64,000 nucleotides of DNA from Actinophytocola sp035995025 (GTDB taxonomy: Bacteria > Actinomycetota > Actinomycetes > Mycobacteriales > Pseudonocardiaceae): the NCBI GenBank assembly GCA_035995025.1, contig DASYKY010000133.1, forward strand, positions 62,001 to 126,000, read 5' to 3'. A program made the position numbers and the translations under genes. Below, in pieces: positions 50,495 through 58,127 of this stretch (positions are counted from its first letter, which is position 1; the number at the start of each line of letters is the position of its first letter). The notes below the pieces were generated by a model that searched no databases, was not told the DNA's origin, and worked only from the letters and a program-made list of their open reading frames with translations.

Positions 50495-52906
50495 GTGACG
50501 GTCACACCGGTCGACGAACACAGCGTCGGCGGCGATACCGATGCCGACATCAAGCACCCCACGATGCGGGTGCGCAAGCGCAGTGGTGAGTTCGAGAACG
50601 TCAACCTGGACAAGATCGTCCGCGCGGTCGAGCGGTGCGCGACCGGACTGTCCACTGTGGACCCGCTGCGGGTCGCGACGAAGACGATCAGCGGCCTGTA
50701 CGACGGTGCGACCACCGAGGAGCTGGACCGGCTGTCGATCCAGACGGCGGCCGAGCTGGTGGCCGAGGAGCCGGAGTACTCACGCCTGGCCTCCCGGCTG
50801 CTCGCCACCTTCGTCGACAAGGAGGTCCGCGGGCAGGGCATCCACTCGTTCAGCCAGTCGATCGCGCTGGGCCACGCCCAGGGGCTGATCGGCGCCGAGA
50901 CCGCGGCGTTCGTGGCGACGCACGCACGCAAGCTGGACGACGCCGTCGACCACGACGCGGACCGGCGGTTCGAGTACTTCGGGCTGCGCACCGTGTGCGA
51001 CCGCTACCTGCTGCGCCATCCGCACTCCCGGCAGGTGACCGAACGGCCGCAGTACTGGCTGCTACGCGTCGCATGTGGACTGTCGCACACGCCCGGTGAG
51101 GCGATCCGGTTCTACCGCCTCATGTCCTCGCTCGCGTACCTGCCCAGCTCGCCGACGCTGTTCAACTCCGGCACCCGCCACACCCAGATGTCCTCCTGCT
51201 ACCTGCTGGACTCGCCGCGCGACGAGCTGGACTCGATCTACGAGCGCTACCAGCAGGTCGCCCGGCTGTCGAAGTTCGCGGGTGGCATCGGCGTGCAGTG
51301 GTCGCGGGTGCGTTCGCGGGGCGCGCTGATTCGCGGCACCAACGGCCACTCCAACGGGATCGTGCCGTGGCTGCGCACCCTCGACGCGTCGGTCGCGGCG
51401 GTCAACCAGGGCGGCCGGCGCAAGGGCGCGGCCTGCGTGTACCTGGAGACGTGGCACCCGGACATCGAGGAGTTCCTCGAGCTGCGGGACAACACCGGCG
51501 AGGACGCCCGCCGCACGCACAACCTCAACATCGCCAACTGGATCCCGGACGAGTTCATGCGCCGCGTCGAGGCCGACGCCGACTGGTCGCTGTTCGACCC
51601 CGACGAGCTGCCGGAGCTGCCCGACCTGTGGGGCGACGCGTTCGACGAGGCGTACCGGGCCGCCGAGCAGGCCGGGCGGGCGGTGCGCACGGTGAAGGCT
51701 CGCGACCTGTACGCGCGGATGATGCGCACGCTCGCGCAGACCGGCAACGGCTGGATGACGTTCAAGGACACCGCGAACCGCACCTGCAACCAGACCGCAG
51801 ACCCCGCCAACGTCGTGCACCTTTCCAACCTGTGCACGGAGATCCTCGAGGTCACCTCCGACGACGAGACCGCGGTGTGCAACCTCGGCTCGGTAAACCT
51901 GGGTGCGCACGTCGCCGACGGCGAGGTCGACTGGGCGCGGCTGCGGGAGACGGTGCGGACGGCGGTCACGTTCCTCGACCGCGTGATCGACATCAACTAC
52001 TACCCCACCGAGCAGGCCGGGCGCAGCAACCCGCGCTGGCGGCCCGTCGGGCTCGGTGTCATGGGGCTGCAGGACGTGTTCTTCAAGCTACGCATGGCCT
52101 TCGACTCGGCCGAGGCGAAGGAGCTGTCCACCCGGCTCGCCGAGGACGTCTACCTGACCGCGCTGGAGACCTCCGCCGACCTGGCCGCAGCCGCGGGCGC
52201 GCACCCCGCGTACGCGGAAACCCGTGCCGCGCAAGGACGGCTGCAACCGGACCTGTGGGGAGTCGCGCCGGCGCAGGCCGAGCGGTGGGCGGCGCTGCGG
52301 GCGCAGGTCGCCGCGTCCGGGCTGCGCAACTCGCTGCTGGTCGCGATCGCCCCGACCGCGACCATCGCCTCGATCGCGGGCTGCTTCGAGTGCATCGAGC
52401 CGCAGGTGTCGAACGTCTTCAAGCGCGAGACACTGTCCGGCGAGTTCCTCCAGGTCAACGCCCACCTGGTGGCGGAGCTGAGGAAGCACGGCCAGTGGAC
52501 AGCGGCCACCCGCGACCTGATCAAGCGCGCGGACGGTTCCGTGCAGGGACTCACCGCGCTCCCGGCCGGCTCGCGCGAGCTGTTCCGCACCGCGTGGGAG
52601 CTGCCGCAGCGCGCGCTGATCGACCTTGCCGCCGCCCGCGGCCCGTACGTCGACCAGAGCCAGTCGCTGAACCTGTTCGTGGCGTCCCCCACGATCGGCA
52701 AGCTGTCGTCGATGTACCGCTACGCGTGGGCGTCCGGCCTGAAGACCACCTACTACCTGAGGTCGCGGCCCGCGACCCGCATCCAGCAGGCGACCGTGTC
52801 CGCCGAGCCGTCCGTGTCCACTGTGGACGCCGTGGATGCTGTGGATGCCGTGGCGGCCGTTGCCTGCTCCCTGGAGAACCCCGAGACCTGCGAGGCATGC
52901 GAATGA
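50495..52906 (+). CDS. nrdA: Ribonucleoside-diphosphate reductase, class Ia large subunit
   Basis: An 803-residue NrdA that reduces ribonucleotides to deoxyribonucleotides with NrdB. Residues about 25-115 form an ATP-cone (TMRVRKRSGEFENVNLDKIV). The catalytic domain has a substrate Cys in TRHTQMSSCYLLD, the active-site NLCTEI triad (Asn, Cys, Glu), a second Cys near AVCNLGSVNL and the Tyr pair near the C-terminal domain. The redox-active tail is ENPETCEACE. Start GTG 50495 has GAGGAGAG upstream. Just before the tail a short tandem DNA repeat encodes VDAVDAVDAV. Controlled by the upstream cobalamin riboswitch and overlapping nrdB. Confidence 0.96.
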   Translation: MTVTPVDEHSVGGDTDADIKHPTMRVRKRSGEFENVNLDKIVRAVERCATGLSTVDPLRVATKTISGLYDGATTEELDRLSIQTAAELVAEEPEYSRLASRLLATFVDKEVRGQGIHSFSQSIALGHAQGLIGAETAAFVATHARKLDDAVDHDADRRFEYFGLRTVCDRYLLRHPHSRQVTERPQYWLLRVACGLSHTPGEAIRFYRLMSSLAYLPSSPTLFNSGTRHTQMSSCYLLDSPRDELDSIYERYQQVARLSKFAGGIGVQWSRVRSRGALIRGTNGHSNGIVPWLRTLDASVAAVNQGGRRKGAACVYLETWHPDIEEFLELRDNTGEDARRTHNLNIANWIPDEFMRRVEADADWSLFDPDELPELPDLWGDAFDEAYRAAEQAGRAVRTVKARDLYARMMRTLAQTGNGWMTFKDTANRTCNQTADPANVVHLSNLCTEILEVTSDDETAVCNLGSVNLGAHVADGEVDWARLRETVRTAVTFLDRVIDINYYPTEQAGRSNPRWRPVGLGVMGLQDVFFKLRMAFDSAEAKELSTRLAEDVYLTALETSADLAAAAGAHPAYAETRAAQGRLQPDLWGVAPAQAERWAALRAQVAASGLRNSLLVAIAPTATIASIAGCFECIEPQVSNVFKRETLSGEFLQVNAHLVAELRKHGQWTAATRDLIKRADGSVQGLTALPAGSRELFRTAWELPQRALIDLAAARGPYVDQSQSLNLFVASPTIGKLSSMYRYAWASGLKTTYYLRSRPATRIQQATVSAEPSVSTVDAVDAVDAVAAVACSLENPETCEACE

Positions 52907-53910
52907 CCCGGCAAGCCCTGCTCGACCCCGGCATGGACCTGACCCTGCGGCCGATGCGTTATCCCCTGTTCTACGACCGCTTCCGTGACGCGATCAAGAA
53001 CACGTGGACGGTCGAGGAGGTCGACCTGCACTCCGACCTCGCCGACCTGAACAAGCTCACCGCCGCCGAGCGGCACCTGGTCAACCGGCTGGTCGCGTTC
53101 TTCGCCACCGGCGACACGATCGTCGCGAACAACCTGGTGCTGAACCTCTACGAGCACGTCAACGCCCCCGAGGCGCGGCTGTACCTGTCGCGGCAGCTGT
53201 TCGAGGAGGCCGTGCACGTCCAGTTCTACCTGACCCTGCTCGACACCTACCTGCCCGACGAGCAGGAACGGGCGGCCGCGTTCGCCGCGGTCGAGAACAT
53301 CCCGTCCATCAGGGACAAGGCCGAGTTCTGTTTCAAGTGGATCGACTCGGTCGGGCACCTGAACCGGCTCGAGACCCGCGCGGACCGGCGGGCGTTCCTG
53401 CTGAACCTCATCTGCTTCGCGGCGTGCATCGAGGGCCTGTTCTTCTACGGCGCCTTCGCCTACGTGTACTTCCTGCGCTCCCGGGGCCTGCTCAACGGCC
53501 TGGCGTCCGGCACGAACTGGGTGTTCCGCGACGAGTCCATGCACATGGCCTTCGCCTTCGACGTCGTCGACACCGTGCGCCGCGAGGAGCCGGACCTGTT
53601 CGACGACGAGCTGCACGCCCAGGTCCGCCAGATGCTGCGCGAGGCCGTCGACGCCGAGACCCGGTTCGCGGAGGACCTCCTTGACCAGGGTGTGGCCGGG
53701 CTGCCGCTCGCGGACATGCGCGGCTACCTCGAGCACGTGGCGGACCGGCGCCTCGCCGCGCTGGGGCTCGAGCCGGAGTTCGGCGCCAGGAACCCGTTCG
53801 CGTTCATGGAGCTGCAGGACGTCCAGGAGCTGTCGAACTTCTTCGAGCGCCGGGTCTCCGCCTACCAGGTGGCGGTGTCCGGCACGGTCAGCTTCGACGA
53901 GGACTTCTGA
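52903..53910 (+). CDS. nrdB: Ribonucleoside-diphosphate reductase, class Ia small subunit
   Basis: A 335-residue NrdB with diiron ligands D71 (FFATGDTIVA), E102 and H105 and the radical Tyr at about residue 109 in FEEAVHVQFY. A later Glu lies in FAACIEGLFFYGAFAY, and Glu and His lie in WVFRDESMHMAF. The C-terminal peptide (VSGTVSFDEDF) is the docking tail for NrdA. ATG 52903 overlaps the nrdA stop (ATGA). The conserved Tyr marks it as a normal tyrosyl-radical class Ia enzyme rather than a Mn/Fe Phe variant. Confidence 0.96.
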   Translation: MTRQALLDPGMDLTLRPMRYPLFYDRFRDAIKNTWTVEEVDLHSDLADLNKLTAAERHLVNRLVAFFATGDTIVANNLVLNLYEHVNAPEARLYLSRQLFEEAVHVQFYLTLLDTYLPDEQERAAAFAAVENIPSIRDKAEFCFKWIDSVGHLNRLETRADRRAFLLNLICFAACIEGLFFYGAFAYVYFLRSRGLLNGLASGTNWVFRDESMHMAFAFDVVDTVRREEPDLFDDELHAQVRQMLREAVDAETRFAEDLLDQGVAGLPLADMRGYLEHVADRRLAALGLEPEFGARNPFAFMELQDVQELSNFFERRVSAYQVAVSGTVSFDEDF

Positions 53911-54452
53911 TGAGACGCCCGTGGCCGGGCGTCGGTGCGCTCGCGGGCGCGCGCACCGCGGCGCTGCCGGGCGACGACCTGGTGCCGGACGCGCAGGTGG
54001 TCATGGATCGCGGGTTCGACCTGGCGGCGCCGCCCGGTGCGGTGTGGCCGTGGTTCGCGCAGCTGGGCCGCCACCGTGCCGGGTGGTACCTGCCGCGCGC
54101 GGTGGAGGTGCTGCTGCCGCGGCGCGGGCGGGCGCTGCGGCACATCGAGGAGTCTCTGCAGCACCTGCGCGCGGGTGACGTGATCGACGACTGGGGCGGC
54201 CGCGACGCGACGTTCGAGATCGTCACCCACGAGCCCCCGAGCACGCTCGTGCACCGCTCGAGCAGGGGCGCGATGCACATCAGCTGGACGATCGTGTTGC
54301 GCCCCAACGACACCGGCACCCGTGTCCACCTGCGACTCCGCCTCGCCGGCCTGCGCCGCCCCTGGCTCGCCGAGTACGGCGGCGGCCTGGTCGACGTGCT
54401 CACGATCGCCGGCCTGGCCGCCGGCCTTCGCGAACGCGTCACCCGGCCCTGA
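53910..54452 (+). CDS. SRPBCC (START-like) domain protein
   Basis: A 180-residue protein whose core (DRGFDLAAPPGAVWPWFAQL to RVHLRLRLAGL) fits the SRPBCC ligand-binding fold, with LGRHRAGWYLPRAVEVLLP and VIDDWGGRDATFEIVTHEPP. Members bind hydrophobic small molecules or act as cyclases. Its ATG shares one base with the nrdB stop (TGATG), so it may be co-translated with the RNR genes, although no link to nucleotide metabolism is known. No signal peptide is apparent. Confidence 0.78.
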   Translation: MRRPWPGVGALAGARTAALPGDDLVPDAQVVMDRGFDLAAPPGAVWPWFAQLGRHRAGWYLPRAVEVLLPRRGRALRHIEESLQHLRAGDVIDDWGGRDATFEIVTHEPPSTLVHRSSRGAMHISWTIVLRPNDTGTRVHLRLRLAGLRRPWLAEYGGGLVDVLTIAGLAAGLRERVTRP

Positions 54453-54483
54453 CCCTGTGGCGCGCCGCGTTGTACGGTTCGTA

Positions 54484-54495
54484 AAGTACGTACTT
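54484..54495. promoter_or_regulatory. Palindrome AAGTACGTACTT, candidate GbsR/MarR operator
   Basis: A perfect 12-bp palindrome centred 26 bp upstream of the GbsR-family start (54516). It lies in an AT-rich segment (GTTCGTAAAGTACG) that probably includes the promoter. Its position and symmetry suggest autoregulation by the downstream dimeric regulator. Confidence 0.7.
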
Positions 54496-54515
54496 GACGA
54501 AGTGGGTTGGAGCCG

Positions 54516-55007
54516 ATGGTCGAGATGAACCCGGGCGAACACGAGTTCGTCGACCGGATGGGTCTGGTGATGGAGCGGTTCGGCGGGCAGCGAACCATGG
54601 GGCGGGTGTACGGGTGGCTGCTCATCTGCGACCCGCCGGACCAGTCCCTCACCGAGCTCGCCGCGGTGCTCGGCGTCAGCAAGACCTCGATCAGCACGGT
54701 GGCCCGGCAGCTCGAGGAGGCGGGGATGATCGAGCGCTTCCCGACGCGGCACCGGCAGCACCGGTACCGGTTCACCCAAGGCGGGTGGACGCGGGTGCTG
54801 CGCACCCAGCTGCCCCCCGCGCAGCTGAGCGTGGAGGCGCTCGAGCTCGGCCTCTCGGCGCTCGGCGAGGACCGTGCCGAGCAGCGGGCCCGGCTGACGG
54901 AGAGCCGGGACTTCTTCGCCTTCATCCTGCAGGACACCGAGGAGATGATCCGGCGCTGGGAGCGGTACCGCGCCCGTCAGCGCAAGTCGGGAAGGAGTGG
55001 CCGGTGA
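54516..55007 (+). CDS. GbsR/MarR-family transcriptional regulator
   Basis: A 163-residue regulator of the GbsR-like group: HEFVDRMGLVMERFGGQRTM, the winged HTH QSLTELAAVLGVSKTSISTV, a wing with ERFPTRHRQHRYRFT and a C-terminal coiled-coil helix. In actinobacteria these often control drug-efflux or methyltransferase genes beside them. ATG 54516 has GGAG 6 bp upstream; ATG 54507 also is in frame. Its stop overlaps the methyltransferase start, so the two make one operon under the palindrome at 54484-54495. Confidence 0.88.
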   Translation: MVEMNPGEHEFVDRMGLVMERFGGQRTMGRVYGWLLICDPPDQSLTELAAVLGVSKTSISTVARQLEEAGMIERFPTRHRQHRYRFTQGGWTRVLRTQLPPAQLSVEALELGLSALGEDRAEQRARLTESRDFFAFILQDTEEMIRRWERYRARQRKSGRSGR

Positions 55008-55810
55008 ACAAGGACCGGATCGACGTCTCGGAGCTGGACGACGACGGCATCACCTGGACGTTGCTCGGCACCCTGTACCTGCGCGCGTGGGAGAGCCGCC
55101 TGCCACAACCGATCCTCGGCGACCACCATGCCGCCGAGGCGGTCGACAGGATCGACTACGACTTCGCCACGCTGGCGAAGCGGCTCTGGCCGCAGGGCAA
55201 CCAGTTCCTGGTCGCGCTGCGCGCGAAGCGGCTCGACGAGTGGGGCGCCGACTTCCTCACCCGCCACCCGGACGCCACGGTCCTGCAGCTCGGCTGCGGG
55301 CTGGACAGCCGGATGCTCCGGCTCGCGCCGCCGGCCGGTGTGCGCTGGTTCGACCTCGACGTACCGAAGGTCGTCGAGGTGCGCAGGCGGCTGTTCGCCG
55401 AGCCCGAGGGCTACCACCTGATCGGCGCGTCGGTGACCGATCCGGACTGGCTGGGCGAGGTGCCGGCCGACCGGCCGGTGCTGGTCATCGCGGAGGGGTT
55501 GTTCCCCTACCTCGACAGCGAGCAGCTGCGCGTGCTCCTGCACCGGCTCACCGACCGGTTCGACACCGGCGAGCTGATCTTCGACGCGGTGGCCCCGTGG
55601 ATCACGCGCGTGTCCAAGCCCTTCCGCTGGGGCACGCGCGACGGCCGCGAGATCGAGCGGTGGAACCCACGACTGCGTTGCCTGGCCCGGGAACCGTTCG
55701 CCACCGGCTACCGGCGAATCCCGATACCGGGCTACCGCCGGCTGTTCGGGTTCATGAACGCCACGCCCGGGTTGCGAAAGGCATACCTCGAGCTCCGCTT
55801 CGGGTTCTAG
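55004..55810 (+). CDS. Class I SAM-dependent methyltransferase (leucine carboxyl methyltransferase / PPM family)
   Basis: A 268-residue protein matching the LCM/PPM family often found in actinobacterial secondary metabolism: ITWTLLGTLYLRAWESRLPQ, SAM motif I TVLQLGCGLDSRMLR, the post-I acidic motif WFDLDVPKVVEVRRRLF, LVIAEGLFPYLD, then IFDAVAPWI. It methylates a carboxyl or hydroxyl group of an unknown small molecule. GTG 55004 has GAAGGAG upstream and overlaps the GbsR stop, so expression is probably ligand-induced through GbsR. Confidence 0.88.
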   Translation: MNKDRIDVSELDDDGITWTLLGTLYLRAWESRLPQPILGDHHAAEAVDRIDYDFATLAKRLWPQGNQFLVALRAKRLDEWGADFLTRHPDATVLQLGCGLDSRMLRLAPPAGVRWFDLDVPKVVEVRRRLFAEPEGYHLIGASVTDPDWLGEVPADRPVLVIAEGLFPYLDSEQLRVLLHRLTDRFDTGELIFDAVAPWITRVSKPFRWGTRDGREIERWNPRLRCLAREPFATGYRRIPIPGYRRLFGFMNATPGLRKAYLELRFGF

Positions 55811-55829
55811 CCGGTACCGGGGCTGCACA

Positions 55830-56246
55830 ATGGCCGGCATGAGCTACGAGGTCGACTCCCGGGTGGACGACTACATCGACCGGCTGCCGGACTGGCAGCA
55901 GGAGATCTGTCACGAGGTCCGCGACCTGGTGCACGAGGCGGACCCGGAGGTCGCCGAGACCATCAAGCGCACGGTCCAGCCGTACTTCGTGCTGCGGGGC
56001 AACGTGTGTGCGCTGCTGGCGGCCAAGACGCACGTGAACGTGTTCCTCTACGACGGCGCGATCGTGCCCGACCCGGCGGGCATCATCACCGGCGGCCACG
56101 ACAACGCGACCGCGCGCACGGTCGCCGTCCGGCAGGGCGAGCCGATCAACAAGCCCGCGCTCCTCGCCATGTTCCGCCAGATCATCGCCAACAACCGGGC
56201 GGGCGGGTGGCGCAAGCTCAAGCGCGATGGCGGCCCGCCGGCCTGA
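55830..56246 (+). CDS. DUF1801 family protein
   Basis: A 138-residue protein with the DUF1801 pattern: VDDYIDRLPDWQQEICHEVR, then ADPEVAETIKRTVQPYFVLR, AAKTHVNVFLYDGA and NKPALLAMFRQIIANNRAG. The family resembles YdhG/frataxin-like small proteins of unknown function, with stress or intracellular-iron links suggested in some bacteria. ATG 55830 is chosen; ATG 55839 is possible. It starts 19 bp after the methyltransferase and may be in the same transcript. Confidence 0.85.
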   Translation: MAGMSYEVDSRVDDYIDRLPDWQQEICHEVRDLVHEADPEVAETIKRTVQPYFVLRGNVCALLAAKTHVNVFLYDGAIVPDPAGIITGGHDNATARTVAVRQGEPINKPALLAMFRQIIANNRAGGWRKLKRDGGPPA

Positions 56247-56344
56247 GTCCGGCTCGAAATTACTGTTCAAGAAGGCTCGAAAACATCGCCCGTTCCAGTA
56301 ACCTTCTCACACGGTTCGCTTGTTCGTTGTGAGAGAGGAACAAG

Positions 56345-57091
56345 ATGTCTCGCCCTGCCTTCTTGAACCGTCGTAACCTGCTCCGCGGCTCCCTCGTCGT
56401 CGGCGCCAGCGCGCTCGTCGCCCCGGTCCTGCTGTCCGGAAGCGCGAGCGCGTTCGGCTGGACCCGCACGCTGCGGCAAGGGATGACCGGTTCGGATGTC
56501 ACAGAACTGCAGATCCGGGTCGCCGGCTTCGCGGCAGACAGCGCCAGCCAAACCCGCGTGTCCATCGACGGCGACTTCGGCCCGGGCACCGCGGCCGCGG
56601 TCCGCCGCTTCCAGTCCGCCTACGGTCTGGGTGCCGACGCCGTCGTCGCCGCCAGCACGCAGGCCAAGCTCAACGCCCTCGAGCAGTCGGACGGCTCGAC
56701 GCTGCACTTCAACTGGAGTGAGTTCACCGACCGGATCAGCGGCAACTTCAACGGCGGCAAGGTCAGCGCGGCCTCGGCCAAGGAGAACGCGCGCCGCTGC
56801 ATGTACAAGCTGGAGGCGCTGCGGCTCAAGCTGGGCAACAAGGCCATCACGGTCAACTCCGGCTTCCGCAGCATTCAGCACAACTCCGACGTCGGCGGGG
56901 CGTCGGACAGCATGCACCTGTACGGCACCGCGGCCGACCTCGACGTCTCGGGTGTCGCGAACCGGACCGTCTACCAGAAGGCGGAGACCTGCGGGTTCTC
57001 CGGCCTCGAGACCTACAACGAGGACCACCAGCACGTCGACAGCCGCGCCGACCTCGGCCGCGCGTGGTGGTGGGAGAACGGCACCGTCTGA
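56345..57091 (+). CDS. Secreted D,D-/L,D-carboxypeptidase-like protein: PG-binding plus peptidase M15
   Basis: A 248-residue exported protein. The N-terminus has an Arg-rich signal (FLNRRNLLRGSLVVGASALV, cleavage near SASA), which could use the Tat route. Residues about 45-115 form a peptidoglycan-binding type 1 domain (LRQGMTGSDVTELQIRVAGF). Residues about 125-245 form a peptidase M15 domain with zinc-ligand motifs in SDSMHLYGTAADLDV and EDHQHVDSR. It probably trims cell-wall peptides. It is convergent with the GH25 lysozyme gene and shares its terminator. Confidence 0.9.
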   Translation: MSRPAFLNRRNLLRGSLVVGASALVAPVLLSGSASAFGWTRTLRQGMTGSDVTELQIRVAGFAADSASQTRVSIDGDFGPGTAAAVRRFQSAYGLGADAVVAASTQAKLNALEQSDGSTLHFNWSEFTDRISGNFNGGKVSAASAKENARRCMYKLEALRLKLGNKAITVNSGFRSIQHNSDVGGASDSMHLYGTAADLDVSGVANRTVYQKAETCGFSGLETYNEDHQHVDSRADLGRAWWWENGTV

Positions 57092-57111
57092 TCGCCTACC
57101 CGGACAGCCAG

Positions 57112-57140
57112 AGGGCCGGCCCCACCACGGGGCCGGCCCT
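57112..57140. terminator. Bidirectional terminator hairpin
   Basis: Perfect 12-bp arms AGGGCCGGCCCC (57112-57123) and GGGGCCGGCCCT (57129-57140) with loop ACCAC, between the convergent peptidase M15 gene (ends 57091) and the GH25 gene (ends 57158). TGTTCGTTC follows on the plus strand. Confidence 0.88.
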
Positions 57141-57157
57141 GTGTTCGTTCCAAGTGG

Positions 57158-57985
57158 TCAGCCGAGGGCCAGTGCCTGCACCTGGCCGTAGTCGCCGTTG
57201 AACCAGTCCTGGTCACCCGGGAAGGTGCCGGAGTCGGCGTACTGCCAGATCGTCTGGCTTCCCCAGTTGTAGGGCAGTGCGCCGACGGTCGACGAGTAGC
57301 GGGCCACCCACAATGGGTTCGTGCTGGAGAAGTCGCCCCGGTTGCCGGTGCACTCGGTCCACCAGCTCGTCGACGTGTAGATCACCGGCCACCGGGTCGT
57401 CCTGGCGTGGTACTGGTCGCTGAACGCGAGGATCCAGGACACCATCGCCGACTGGCTCAGGCCATAGCAGTCCCCGCCCTGGCTCGCGGTCCCCCACTCG
57501 ATGTCCAGCGTGCCCGGCAGCGTCAGGCCGTCGGCCGACCACCCGCCGCCGTGGGTGGCGAAGTAGTCGGCCTGGGCCGCGCCGCCCGCGCCGTCCGGCC
57601 GCGCGTAGTGGTAGGCGCCGCGGACGATGCCCTGCTGGTATGCCTGCAGGTAATTCGCGCTGAAGGTCGGGTCTTGGTAGGTGGTGCCCTCGGTCGCCTT
57701 GATGTAGGCGAACTTCGCGCCCTGGGACTTGACGGTCGCCCAGTTGATCGTGCCCTGCCAGTGGCTGACGTCGAGCCCCGGCGTCTGGGTGGCCGCAGGA
57801 GCCACGCCGGAGATCTTCCCGACCCCTTCGCGGGCACGGATGCTCGCGCCCATCTCGTGGTCGGCCACGCTCCGGTCGCCCGCGACCGGCTCGGCGGACG
57901 CCGTCAGGACCGGACCGGCGAGCAGGGCGGACACCGCGATGCCGACCCCGACGACCAATCTCCAGCTGGGAAATGACTGCCTCAT
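57158..57985 (-). CDS. Secreted GH25 lysozyme (muramidase)
   Basis: A 275-residue exported glycoside hydrolase family 25 protein. The N-terminal signal peptide (VVGVGIAVSALLAGPVLTAS, cleavage after AEPVA-like) comes first. The catalytic domain starts at about residue 78 with GLDVSHWQGTINWATVKSQG, has FAYIKATEGTTYQDPTFSAN, a catalytic Asp-x-Glu motif in GTLDIEWGT and the closing TIWQYADSG. It hydrolyses the glycan strands of peptidoglycan. ATG 57985 has GGAAGGG upstream; the longer frame beyond is not coding. With the convergent carboxypeptidase-like gene it forms a cell-wall remodelling pair. Confidence 0.93.
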   Translation of the reverse strand: MRQSFPSWRLVVGVGIAVSALLAGPVLTASAEPVAGDRSVADHEMGASIRAREGVGKISGVAPAATQTPGLDVSHWQGTINWATVKSQGAKFAYIKATEGTTYQDPTFSANYLQAYQQGIVRGAYHYARPDGAGGAAQADYFATHGGGWSADGLTLPGTLDIEWGTASQGGDCYGLSQSAMVSWILAFSDQYHARTTRWPVIYTSTSWWTECTGNRGDFSSTNPLWVARYSSTVGALPYNWGSQTIWQYADSGTFPGDQDWFNGDYGQVQALALG

Positions 57986-58069
57986 GTTCAACCCTTCCGG
58001 ACCCTCGCATGAATGCCGCAACAGAGAGTGTAAGGACTGATCACCAGAAGTCACGACATCTGGTAAATT

Positions 58070-58083
58070 CCCAACTAGTTGGG
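58070..58083. promoter_or_regulatory. Palindrome CCCAACTAGTTGGG, candidate operator
   Basis: A perfect 14-bp palindrome in the 142-bp divergent gap between the GH25 lysozyme start (57985) and the NHL protein start (58128). The gap is relatively AT-rich and contains probable promoters for both. A dimeric regulator could control the two exported proteins jointly from this site. Confidence 0.55.
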
Positions 58084-58127
58084 TGAACTCGCGGAACCGG
58101 TGGTCGGCAGAGCCCGTCCGAGCAGCC

